64,000 nt of DNA from Gelidibacter salicanalis (GTDB lineage: Bacteria; Bacteroidota; Bacteroidia; Flavobacteriales; Flavobacteriaceae). The stretch is taken from contig NZ_VORX01000006.1 of the NCBI RefSeq assembly GCF_007997285.1, forward strand, positions 168,571-232,570, written 5' to 3'. Shown here one piece after another: positions 17,017 to 25,041 of this stretch. The first letter of the stretch is position 1. Every line of letters starts with the position of its first letter. The translations under genes were made by a program, and so were the position numbers. Under the pieces are notes generated by a model. That model was not told the DNA's origin. It worked only from the letters and a program-made list of their open reading frames with translations, and searched no databases.

Positions 17017-19515
17017 ATGAAGAAATTACAAAATTACGTCACAGGACAATGGATTGAAGGAAAAGGAGAAGGCGTTCCTATGTTTGACGCCATCACAGGA
17101 GAAGTCGTGGCGCTTTCTGATACAGAAGGATTAGATCTTGCTGAAATTTTACACTACGGACGCACCAAAGGCGGCGAAGTTTTGCGTAAAATGACTTTTC
17201 AGGAACGTGGTAATATGTTGAAAAGCCTTGCGCTATATCTCACCAAAAGGAAAGAAGCGTTTTACGAATTAAGTTACCGAACAGGTGCCACTAGAGTGGA
17301 CAGCTGGATTGATATTGAAGGCGGGTTCGGAAACTTATTTGCCAATGCGTCGTTAAGAAAACTATTCCCAAATCAGTCGTATCATGTAGAAGGTGAACCT
17401 ATCGATTTATCTCGTGGCGGACGCTTTATGGCACATCACATTATGGTGCCAAAACGTGGTGTCGCCATTCATATCAATGCATTTAACTTCCCAGTTTGGG
17501 GAATGTTAGAGAAATGTGCGACTAATTGGATGGCAGGTGTGCCAGCAGTAGTTAAACCTGCAACCAATGGTTCCTTCTTAACGGAAGCCGTAGTGCGTGA
17601 AATCATCGCCTCTGGAATCTTACCAGAAGGTGCTTTACAATTAATTACAGGCTCTGCAAGAGCAATTTTAGATACAGTCGAATCTCAAGATGTGGTCACC
17701 TTTACAGGTTCTGCGACTACCGGGCGACTTCTAAAATCCCATAAACGCATTATCGAAGAATCAGTGCCTTTCAATATGGAAGCCGATTCCTTAAATTGTT
17801 CTGTTTTAGGTGAAGACGCACTTCCGGGAACACGTGAATTCGATTTGTTTATCAAAGAAGTCCGTAACGAAATGACCGTTAAATGTGGACAGAAATGTAC
17901 CGCTATTCGTCGTGTTATCGTTCCTGAAAACCTTGTGGAAGATGTTCAAATCGCTTTAGGAAAAGCCCTAGATAAAGTCACTATTGGAGATCCTAGATTG
18001 AAAGAAGTACGCATGGGCGCTTTAATCAGTAAAGATCAAGCCAATGAAGTAAGAGATCGCGTTCAGGAACTCGCTAAAACGGCTAGTATCGTTTATGGCG
18101 ATTTAGATAAGATTGAAACCATAGGGGCTGATGCTAAAAAAGGCGCTTTCTTAAGTCCGATTTTACTTCGCGAAGATCATCCATTTAAAAATTTGGCAGT
18201 TCATGAAACGGAAGCTTTTGGTCCGGTAAGTACTATTATGCCTTATAAAAATTTAGATGAAGCCATTACTTTGGCCCAAATGGGGAAAGGTTCATTGGTG
18301 TCTTCCATCGCAACTTACGATGATAAAATCGCCAAAGACTATGTCATCAACGCAGCAAGTCACCACGGACGTATTTTGGTCATCAATCGTGAAATGGCCA
18401 AAGAAAGCACCGGTCACGGGTCGCCATTACCAAATTTGGTTCACGGTGGACCAGGTCGTGCAGGCGGTGGCGAAGAAATGGGCGGTGTGCGTGGCATCAA
18501 GCATTATTTGCAACGTACCGCAATCCAAGGTTCGCCAACAACCCTTACTGAAATCACTGGCATCTATCAAGCCAACGCAAAATATAAAGAAGCGGAACAG
18601 CATCCGTTCAAATACCATTGGGAAGACATTGAAGCAGGAATGTCTTTAAAAACCCATAAACGAACCCTGACGGATACAGACATTATCAATTTCGCAAACT
18701 TGACTTGGGACCATTTTTATGCCCATACCGATATCACGTCTCTAGACGGCAGTATTTTTGAAAAACGAACTGCTCACGGCTACTTTATCATTGCCGCCGC
18801 TGCAGGATTGTTCGTCTATCCTAACAAAGGTCCTGTGGCTGCTAATTACGGATTGGAGGACTGTCGTTTTCTTCGCCCATTGTATCATAATGACACCATT
18901 TATGTGCGTCTCACTTGTAAACAGAAAATTGACCGAGATGTCGCTTCAGCAGAACATCCTAGCGGAATCGTCAAATGGTTTGTTGAGGTTTTTGACAGTG
19001 CAGATGAATTGGTCGCCGTTGCCACAATTCTGACAATGGTTCAGAAAAAACAAGAGGTTTTTGTCGAAATGACGGACGACACTATCAAAAACTATCTATC
19101 AAAGTTGACGCCAGATCTGAAGCCGAAATGGGGCATCATGACGCCACAACATATGTTGGAGCATTTGGAATACACCTATAAAATTGCGGCCGGAGAAATT
19201 CAAGATTTTGAAGTAGCGACGCCAGAGAAAATTTTAGAGAAAGTTCACGCAAGTTTATATAACTACGAGAAATTTCCAAGGAATACCCATTTCCCAACAC
19301 TCGAAAAAGGGAAGTTAAAAGATTTAATTCACCCAGATTTAGAGACAGCAAAACAGAAGTTTTTCGATCAAAGAGCAAAATATTTAGAGTTTTATAAAGA
19401 ACATTCAGAAGCAAAATTAAAAAATTTGGTGTTTGGAGAATTGAATAAGTATGAGGCTTATTTGTTGGAACGAAAGCATTTGAATCATCACCTCGAACAG
19501 TTCGGATTGTTGTAG
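17017..19515 (+). CDS. paaZ: PaaZ, oxepin-CoA hydrolase / semialdehyde dehydrogenase with extra C-terminal DinB-like domain
   Basis: Bifunctional ring-opening enzyme. The aldehyde dehydrogenase domain (1-520) has Glu255 (NMEAD) and Cys294 (GQKCTA). The MaoC-type hydratase domain (530-678) has Asp565 and His570 (DHFYAH). These match Glu256, Cys295, Asp561 and His566 of E. coli PaaZ. The E. coli enzyme ends near residue 681, but here about 150 residues follow. They look like a DUF1569/DinB-like helical domain (KPKWGIMTPQHMLEHLEYT near 703-720; HLNHHLEQFGLL at the end). The ATG at 17017 is preferred over GTG 17005 because the family starts MKKLQNYV. The downstream spacer carries a GIY-YIG gene. 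Confidence 0.94.
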   Translation: MKKLQNYVTGQWIEGKGEGVPMFDAITGEVVALSDTEGLDLAEILHYGRTKGGEVLRKMTFQERGNMLKSLALYLTKRKEAFYELSYRTGATRVDSWIDIEGGFGNLFANASLRKLFPNQSYHVEGEPIDLSRGGRFMAHHIMVPKRGVAIHINAFNFPVWGMLEKCATNWMAGVPAVVKPATNGSFLTEAVVREIIASGILPEGALQLITGSARAILDTVESQDVVTFTGSATTGRLLKSHKRIIEESVPFNMEADSLNCSVLGEDALPGTREFDLFIKEVRNEMTVKCGQKCTAIRRVIVPENLVEDVQIALGKALDKVTIGDPRLKEVRMGALISKDQANEVRDRVQELAKTASIVYGDLDKIETIGADAKKGAFLSPILLREDHPFKNLAVHETEAFGPVSTIMPYKNLDEAITLAQMGKGSLVSSIATYDDKIAKDYVINAASHHGRILVINREMAKESTGHGSPLPNLVHGGPGRAGGGEEMGGVRGIKHYLQRTAIQGSPTTLTEITGIYQANAKYKEAEQHPFKYHWEDIEAGMSLKTHKRTLTDTDIINFANLTWDHFYAHTDITSLDGSIFEKRTAHGYFIIAAAAGLFVYPNKGPVAANYGLEDCRFLRPLYHNDTIYVRLTCKQKIDRDVASAEHPSGIVKWFVEVFDSADELVAVATILTMVQKKQEVFVEMTDDTIKNYLSKLTPDLKPKWGIMTPQHMLEHLEYTYKIAAGEIQDFEVATPEKILEKVHASLYNYEKFPRNTHFPTLEKGKLKDLIHPDLETAKQKFFDQRAKYLEFYKEHSEAKLKNLVFGELNKYEAYLLERKHLNHHLEQFGLL

Positions 19516-19523
19516 AAAGTCAC

Positions 19524-19540
19524 TGCGCACTCGTTGCGCA
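19524..19540. repeat. TGCGCA-N5-TGCGCA motif, left of GIY-YIG gene
   Basis: Two palindromic hexamers TGCGCA are separated by CTCGT, making a CTGCGCA/TGCGCAG hairpin. The same TGCGCA-N5-TGCGCA arrangement recurs on the far side of the GIY-YIG gene at 19904-19920. Confidence 0.7.
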
Positions 19541-19586
19541 GTCGCTCATTTTAAAGGTTAAATTATGATTTTAATAAGTCATCTTG

Positions 19587-19889
19587 ATGTCCAGAGAATA
19601 TTATACTTACATCTTAACGCACGAAAGAAATCATATCTTGTATGTTGGTGTAACAAATAATATGGCTAGGCGGATGAGTGAACATAAAGCAGCGACTTTT
19701 AAAACTCACGTTGGTCATTATAATATCAAGAAATTGGTCTACTATGAAACCCATACTGATATTAGACTAGCCATCAAAAGGGAGAAGACTATTAAAAAAT
19801 GGAAACGAGAGTGGAAAATAAATATAATCACCCAGATGAATCCCGAATGGAACGATTTAAGTAACGGGTGGGATTTATCAAAATATTGA
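19587..19889 (+). CDS. GIY-YIG family nuclease, small standalone type
   Basis: A 100-residue single-domain GIY-YIG endonuclease of the UvrC-N/URI type. The signature is split as YTYILTH (GIY position) and LYVGVTNN (YIG position), followed by the catalytic Arg in NMARRMSEH. The ATG at 19587 is used; a TTG just before it adds one residue. It lies in the paaZ-paaF spacer and is bounded on both sides by a TGCGCA-N5-TGCGCA motif. Such small genes are common in Bacteroidota and of unknown function. Nothing ties it to phenylacetate metabolism. Confidence 0.92.
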   Translation: MSREYYTYILTHERNHILYVGVTNNMARRMSEHKAATFKTHVGHYNIKKLVYYETHTDIRLAIKREKTIKKWKREWKINIITQMNPEWNDLSNGWDLSKY

Positions 19890-19903
19890 AAGAACTAAAC
19901 GAA

Positions 19904-19920
19904 TGCGCAACAGGTGCGCA
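19904..19920. repeat. TGCGCA-N5-TGCGCA motif, right of GIY-YIG gene
   Basis: Two TGCGCA hexamers are separated by ACAGG, forming an AATGCGCA/TGCGCATT hairpin. It matches the left copy at 19524-19540 in hexamers and spacing but not in the five spacer bases. Confidence 0.7.
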
Positions 19921-19937
19921 TTGACAAATTAAGAAGC

Positions 19938-20690
19938 ATGACACAACCCTACGTAAAACAAACCATAGAAAACGAAGTCGCTTACATCGAATTTTTTCAC
20001 CCAGCGCACAATTCACTGCCAGGAGATTTGTTGGCAGAATTAGCGGACACCATTACTGCCGCAGGCAAAAATGACGCTATTAAAGTACTCGTCCTTAAGA
20101 GTGGTGGCGAACGCACTTTTTGTGCAGGCGCAAGTTTTAAAGAATTAATAAATATCAATGATGAATCTACCGGGAAAGTATTCTTTTCAGGATTTGCTAA
20201 CGTCATAAACGCGATGCGTAAATGCCCAAAATTCATAATTGGGCGTATTCAAGGCAAAACCGTTGGAGGCGGTGTCGGATTGGCATCAGCCACCGATTAT
20301 TGCATGGCATCCAAATTTGCAGCTATTAAATTAAGCGAGCTCAATATCGGTATCGGACCATTTGTTGTTGGACCTGCTATTGAGCGTAAAATGGGCTTGA
20401 GCGCCATGTCGCAAATCGCTATTGACGCCAACACCTTTTATCCGGCCGATTGGGCAAAAGACAAAGGCCTTTTTACCCAAGTTTACGAGTCTACAGATGA
20501 GCTTGACGCTGAGGTAAAAGCAACGGCAGAGCACTTGTGCACCTACAATCCGGAGGCGATGGTCGAAATGAAAAAGGTATTCTGGAGTGGTACGGACGAC
20601 TGGGATGATTTATTGGCGGAACGCGCAGCAATCAGCGGCCGTTTGGTCTTAAGCGAGTTCACCAAAGAAAAATTGAAAGGATTTAAATAA
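19938..20690 (+). CDS. paaF: PaaF, 2,3-dehydroadipyl-CoA hydratase (crotonase family)
   Basis: Hydrates 2,3-dehydroadipyl-CoA to 3-hydroxyadipyl-CoA for PaaH. The crotonase motifs are FCAGASFKEL (about residues 61-70) and GKTVGGGVGLASATDYCMAS, then LSELNIGIGPFVVGPAIERK. The ATG at 19938 is chosen; starts further upstream would run into the GIY-YIG right-hand repeat. The length of 250 residues is normal. Having two crotonases with PaaH, PaaJ and PaaZ supports the assignment, but the split of roles between PaaF and PaaG is inferred from motifs. Confidence 0.85.
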   Translation: MTQPYVKQTIENEVAYIEFFHPAHNSLPGDLLAELADTITAAGKNDAIKVLVLKSGGERTFCAGASFKELININDESTGKVFFSGFANVINAMRKCPKFIIGRIQGKTVGGGVGLASATDYCMASKFAAIKLSELNIGIGPFVVGPAIERKMGLSAMSQIAIDANTFYPADWAKDKGLFTQVYESTDELDAEVKATAEHLCTYNPEAMVEMKKVFWSGTDDWDDLLAERAAISGRLVLSEFTKEKLKGFK

Positions 20691-20692
20691 TT

Positions 20693-20800
20693 AGCGAATT
20701 ACGATTTGGACAATTCAATTTTCGAGAAATCCAAAAATCGATAATCAACAACCCGCCCGTCCCGAAAAGGCACGTTCGGGCGGGTCAACAATCAACAATC
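20693..20800. repeat. Nested palindromes in the paaF-paaY spacer
   Basis: An AATCAACAATC-family palindrome (right-hand units at about 20741 and 20785-20798) is interrupted by a GC-rich hairpin. The hairpin has perfect 9-bp arms ACCCGCCCG (20751-20759) and CGGGCGGGT (20777-20785). The sharp change of base composition suggests a later insertion of one repeat in another. Confidence 0.7.
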
Positions 20801-20803
20801 ACC

Positions 20804-21397
20804 ATGATTTACAGTTTCAAAGGCTACACGCCAGTCGTTCACGAAAGTAGTTTTGTACATCCACTCGCGGCCGTAACGGGCAATGTCATTATTGGCAAGC
20901 ACTGTTATATCGGACCAGGAGCGGCAATTCGTGGCGATTGGGGTCAAATCATCTTGGAAGACGGCGTCAACGTTCAGGAAAATTGTACGGTGCATATGTT
21001 TCCAGGAAAATCCATCACCCTTAAAGAAAGCGCTCATGTGGGCCATGGCGCCATCATTCACGGCGCTAATTTGGGCAGGAATTGCCTCATCGGCATGAAT
21101 GCCGTCATTATGGACGACGCTGAAATTGGTGATGAAAGTATCATTGGAGCCATGTCGTTTGTTAAGGCCGAAACCATTATTCCAAAGCGAAGTCTGGCAG
21201 TGGGGAATCCCGCAAAAGTGATTAAAGAAGTGAGTGATGAGATGATTGCTTGGAAAACTAAAGGCACACAATTATACCAGCAATTACCAGCGGATTGTCA
21301 TGAAAGTTTAAGAGCCGTAGAACCTTTAAGAGAAGTTCCGGAGCATATGAAAATGCAGGAAGATGTTTATAAAACGCTTCGTGATTTTATGAAGTAA
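20804..21397 (+). CDS. paaY: PaaY, hexapeptide-repeat thioesterase (gamma-carbonic-anhydrase fold)
   Basis: A left-handed beta-helix protein that hydrolyses dead-end CoA thioesters of the phenylacetate route. Hexapeptide repeats run from about residue 15 to 140 (VIIGKHCYIGPGAAIRGDWG and ESIIGAMSFVKAETIIP as landmarks). Metal-binding histidines are seen in CTVHMFPGK and VGHGAIIHGANLG. The length of 197 residues matches E. coli PaaY (196). It ends the recognisable paa set; the E2 gene follows after 55 bases in the same direction. Confidence 0.93.
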   Translation: MIYSFKGYTPVVHESSFVHPLAAVTGNVIIGKHCYIGPGAAIRGDWGQIILEDGVNVQENCTVHMFPGKSITLKESAHVGHGAIIHGANLGRNCLIGMNAVIMDDAEIGDESIIGAMSFVKAETIIPKRSLAVGNPAKVIKEVSDEMIAWKTKGTQLYQQLPADCHESLRAVEPLREVPEHMKMQEDVYKTLRDFMK

Positions 21398-21452
21398 TAA
21401 GAAACAAAATTTTATGAATTTAAAAAAACTTTAAGTTCAAAAATAAACGAAC

Positions 21453-22763
21453 ATGAGTAAAGAAAAAGGATTCCCACTTTCGTGGGAACTACGGATGCCC
21501 AAAATGGGCGAAAGCATTACAGAAGGCACCATCATCAATTGGCTCATCAACGAAGGTGATTCCTTTAAAGAAGGCGACATCATTTTGGAAGTAGCGACTG
21601 ATAAAGTAGATAATGAAGTTCCAGCCCCAAAATCGGGAACCTTGGTGAAAACCCTTTTTAAAGCAAAAGACGTGGTGCCCGTAGGTGAAGTAATTGCTGT
21701 TTTAGAAGTGACCACATCTGAAAGTAAAAAGGTTGTCACGTCGAGCGCAGTCGAGACGCTTCCAAATAAGCAAAAAGCCCCACAACCAAGAGCAACAAAA
21801 ACTTCTTCAACTTCAACTTCAATTTCAAGTTCCCCTTCGAGCACCTTCTTCTCGCCGTTAATCCAAAAAATAGCCAAAGAACAGCACATCAGTTTTGAAG
21901 AATTGGCGCGAATTCCAGCAACAGGACATGAAGGCCGATTGCGCAAAAGCGATGTCTTTAATTATATAGAAGACGGTCGACCTTACAAGTTTGCGCAGCC
22001 CGTAACCCAAGATCCAACGGCGTATCGTATTCCACAATTAAAATTTGATAAGGGCAAAGGGAAGATCATCGAAATGGACCGGATGCGTCAGATAATTGCA
22101 GATCATATGGTGTATTCGAAACATACATCGCCACACGTTACGGCCTATGTGGAAGCCGATATGACCAACATGGTCAATTGGAGAAATGCCAACAAAAAAG
22201 CTTTTGAAGAAAAATATGGCGAACGCCTAACATTTACGCCATTATTTTTGGAAGCCGTAGCGAAAGCGGTCAAAGATTTTCCAAACATTAATGCCTCTGT
22301 CGATGGAAATAACATCATCGTTAAAGAAGATATCAATATCGGGATGGCCACCGCATTGCCAAGTGGAAATTTAATTGTCCCCGTGGTGAAAAATGCGGAT
22401 CAAAAGGATTTAAAAACATTAGCGCAAAATGTCAATGACATGGCGAATAAAGCCAGAGAAAATAAATTGGGCGGCGATGATATTAAAGGTAGCACCTTTA
22501 CGATTTCCAACGTTGGAACGTTTGGAAGTGTGATGGGAACACCAATTATCAATCAGCCGGAAGTTGCCATTTTAGCGTTGGGAATCATCAAAAAACGCGC
22601 TGAAGTGATGGAAACAGAAACAGGTGATGAGATCGCCATCAGAAGTATGATGTATTTATCATTATCCTTTGACCATCGCGTTGTAGATGGTTTTTTAGGG
22701 GGAAGTTTTGTACGTCGCGTAGCCGATTATTTCGAGCAGTTTGATATCAATAGAAAAATATAA
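21453..22763 (+). CDS. Dihydrolipoamide acyltransferase E2 of a branched-chain-type 2-oxoacid dehydrogenase
   Basis: E2 core enzyme that transfers the acyl group to CoA. It has one lipoyl domain (1-80; lipoyl-Lys in ATDKVDN), a linker, a peripheral-subunit-binding domain (about 130-167; SPLIQKIAKEQHISFEEL, ATGHEGRL), and the catalytic domain with DHRVVDG near the C-terminus. The linker (about 90-130) is partly made of two repeat families: the GAGCGCAGTCGA repeat (21735-21758) and TTCAAC hexamers (21804-21830) coding for Ser/Thr. At 436 residues it is normal. Its partner E1 lies 132 bp downstream. The E3 gene is not in the window. Confidence 0.92.
   Translation: MSKEKGFPLSWELRMPKMGESITEGTIINWLINEGDSFKEGDIILEVATDKVDNEVPAPKSGTLVKTLFKAKDVVPVGEVIAVLEVTTSESKKVVTSSAVETLPNKQKAPQPRATKTSSTSTSISSSPSSTFFSPLIQKIAKEQHISFEELARIPATGHEGRLRKSDVFNYIEDGRPYKFAQPVTQDPTAYRIPQLKFDKGKGKIIEMDRMRQIIADHMVYSKHTSPHVTAYVEADMTNMVNWRNANKKAFEEKYGERLTFTPLFLEAVAKAVKDFPNINASVDGNNIIVKEDINIGMATALPSGNLIVPVVKNADQKDLKTLAQNVNDMANKARENKLGGDDIKGSTFTISNVGTFGSVMGTPIINQPEVAILALGIIKKRAEVMETETGDEIAIRSMMYLSLSFDHRVVDGFLGGSFVRRVADYFEQFDINRKI
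21735..21830 (+). repeat. Two repeat blocks in the E2 linker region
   Basis: Block one, 21735-21758, reads GTCACGTCGAGCGCAGTCGA plus GACG, and shares its core and frame with the paaH repeat at 13861-13889. Block two, 21804-21830, is built of TTCAAC and TTCAAT hexamers like the spacer at 9804-9875 and codes for alternating Ser, Thr and Ile. Confidence 0.6.
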
Positions 22764-22814
22764 TAATAAATAAGGCTTGACACATGCATCGTATTTTGTC
22801 AAATCCTAAATTTT

Positions 22815-22883
22815 GCGTTAGGGATTGCAGTGAAAAGCCCGGAGCTTGCGAGGACTTGTAACGAAAAGCCCGCCCGAACGCCC
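22815..22883 (-). repeat. GGGCGTT...TAACGC intergenic repeat, copy 2 (inverted)
   Basis: Read on the minus strand it begins GGGCGTTCGGGCGGGCTTTT and ends AATCCCTAACGC. It shares GGGCGTT, GGGCTTTT-type block, TCGC, GAGCTCC-like and AATCC-TAACGC landmarks with the copy at 8690-8766. It fills most of the E2-E1 spacer. Confidence 0.65.
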
Positions 22884-22895
22884 AAAACATAACAC

Positions 22896-24980
22896 ATGTC
22901 AGTAACTAAAGCTATTTTAAAAAAAGCATTTTCAACCCTTTGTACCGCCAAGGCCATGGCCGAATTGTACGAAGCTAATTTTAAGCAGGTTTCTAAATAC
23001 GTCCATGCCACCTCTAGAGGTCATGAGGCCATTCAAATTGCTGTGGGCATGCAATTAGTGCCACAGGATTATGCGTTTCCGTACTACCGAGATGATGCCA
23101 TGTTGCTGTCTTTCGGATTACAGCCGCATGATTTATTGTTGCAATTACTTGCAAAAAAAGATGATCCGTTTTCTGGAGGACGCACCTACTATGCGCATCC
23201 AAGTTTAAAGGATTTTGACAAACCTAAAATCCCGCACCAATCTTCCGCAACGGGGATGCAGGCTATTCCTGCAACGGGTGTCGCGATGGGGATGCAATAT
23301 AAAGAGTTGCAAAACATAGAAGATTACGCGGCAAAACTATCGCCATTTTCAGAGTCGAGAAACCTTAAACCGATTACCGTTTGTAGTCTCGGGGATGCGT
23401 CCGTAACTGAAGGTGAGGTTGCGGAAGCGTTTCAAATGGCGGTTTTAAAAAAGTTGCCAATCCTGTATTTGGTACAAGATAATGGTTGGGATATTTCAGC
23501 CAACGCAGCAGAAACGAGAGCTCAAGACGCCTATGAGTACGCCAAAGGGTTTAATGGTTTAGAAGCCATAACAATTGACGGCGCCAACTTTATAGAAAGT
23601 TATGAAGCACTTGAAAAAGTCATCAAAACTATTCGCGAAGAACGCCGACCGTTTTTAGTACATGCTAAAGTTCCTTTATTAAACCATCACACGTCTGGCG
23701 TGCGCATGGAATGGTATCGTGATGATTTGGAAGAGGCTAGAACGCGTGATCCTTACCCTGTACTTAAACAACAATTACGAGATGCCGGAATTACGGCAGA
23801 CGATATTTTAGATATTGAAAATAGTACGAAGACCAAGGTTCAGCAAGATTTTGAAAAAGCGCTAACCGCTGAAGATCCAAAACCTGAAGATTTATTTACC
23901 AACGATTTTGCGCCAACGCCAATTACAGAAGAAGCAGGGGAGCGATCTCCACAAGGCTCGGAAAAAGTGGTGATGGTCGATTGTGCCTTGTTTGCCGTAG
24001 AAGAATTGATGCGAAAGCACAAAGAGTGTTTGCTTTACGGCCAGGATGTTGGAGGTAGATTAGGTGGTGTGTTTCGAGAAGCAGCTACTTTAGCTCAAAA
24101 GTTTGGAGACGATCGTGTTTTTAACACGCCAATTCAGGAAGCATTTATTGTCGGATCAACCGTCGGGATGAGTGCTGTGGGATTAAAACCAATCGTTGAG
24201 GTGCAGTTTGCGGATTATATCTGGCCTGGCTTGAATCAATTGTTTACAGAGGTCAGCAGAAGTTGTTATTTGTCCAACGGGAAATGGCCGGTCAGCATGA
24301 TATTGCGTGTGCCAATTGGCGCTTATGGTAGCGGCGGACCTTATCATTCATCATCCGTAGAAAGCATTGTGACTAACATTAGGGGCATCAAAATTGCCTA
24401 TCCAAGTAATGGTGCCGATTTGAAAGGGTTGATGAAAGCCGCCTATTACGATCCAAACCCTGTGGTCATTTTAGAACATAAAGGACTGTATTGGAGTAAA
24501 GTGCTAGGAACAAAAGGTGCCACTTCTGTAGAGCCAGCGGAAGATTATGTATTGCCATTTGGGAAAGCGTGGGTACTTCAGGAAATCTGGAAACAGGAAA
24601 ATATTGAAACCTTAACCATTGTTACTTACGGAATGGGCGTGCATTGGGCCATGAATGCATCAGAAGCCTTAGGTATGAAAGATCAAATTGAAGTGATCGA
24701 TTTGCGGACGTTATTTCCTTTGGATGAAAATACGGTGATGACATCTGTTAAGAAAACAGGCAAATGTCTTGTGGTCACTGAAGAACCTTCAAATAATAGT
24801 TTTGCGAGAGCATTAGCTGGGAAAATTCAAGAGGAATGTTTTAAATATTTAGATGCGCCAGTAATGACCATCGGAAGTGAGAATATGCCAGCGATTCCGT
24901 TGAATTCTACCTTGGAAGAAACGATGATTCCATCAACTGAAAAAGTGATGGTGAAAATAAATGAGCTACTAAATTATTGA
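22896..24980 (+). CDS. Fused alpha-beta E1 of a 2-oxoisovalerate-type dehydrogenase
   Basis: Thiamine-diphosphate enzyme that decarboxylates branched-chain 2-oxoacids and loads the E2 lipoyl group. The alpha part (about 1-330) has the cofactor motif GDASVTEGE (about residue 166) through VQDNGW. The beta part (about 360-694) has FNTPIQEAFIVGSTVGMS and RVPIGAYGSGGPYHSS. The two chains are separate in many bacteria; this fused 694-residue form is common in Bacteroidota. It shares direction with E2 and the paa genes, so co-expression is plausible. Confidence 0.92.
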   Translation: MSVTKAILKKAFSTLCTAKAMAELYEANFKQVSKYVHATSRGHEAIQIAVGMQLVPQDYAFPYYRDDAMLLSFGLQPHDLLLQLLAKKDDPFSGGRTYYAHPSLKDFDKPKIPHQSSATGMQAIPATGVAMGMQYKELQNIEDYAAKLSPFSESRNLKPITVCSLGDASVTEGEVAEAFQMAVLKKLPILYLVQDNGWDISANAAETRAQDAYEYAKGFNGLEAITIDGANFIESYEALEKVIKTIREERRPFLVHAKVPLLNHHTSGVRMEWYRDDLEEARTRDPYPVLKQQLRDAGITADDILDIENSTKTKVQQDFEKALTAEDPKPEDLFTNDFAPTPITEEAGERSPQGSEKVVMVDCALFAVEELMRKHKECLLYGQDVGGRLGGVFREAATLAQKFGDDRVFNTPIQEAFIVGSTVGMSAVGLKPIVEVQFADYIWPGLNQLFTEVSRSCYLSNGKWPVSMILRVPIGAYGSGGPYHSSSVESIVTNIRGIKIAYPSNGADLKGLMKAAYYDPNPVVILEHKGLYWSKVLGTKGATSVEPAEDYVLPFGKAWVLQEIWKQENIETLTIVTYGMGVHWAMNASEALGMKDQIEVIDLRTLFPLDENTVMTSVKKTGKCLVVTEEPSNNSFARALAGKIQEECFKYLDAPVMTIGSENMPAIPLNSTLEETMIPSTEKVMVKINELLNY

Positions 24981-25041
24981 TTACAGGCAGTATTATTAGT
25001 TGTAATAGATTACTTTGCACCTTATACTAAAACCAATATTT

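Noticed and set aside
21437..21946. A long minus-strand reading frame opposite the E2 gene start
   Set aside because: It is antisense to a clear lipoyl domain and codes for low-complexity Ser/Thr/Val sequence without a family; it is a shadow of E2.
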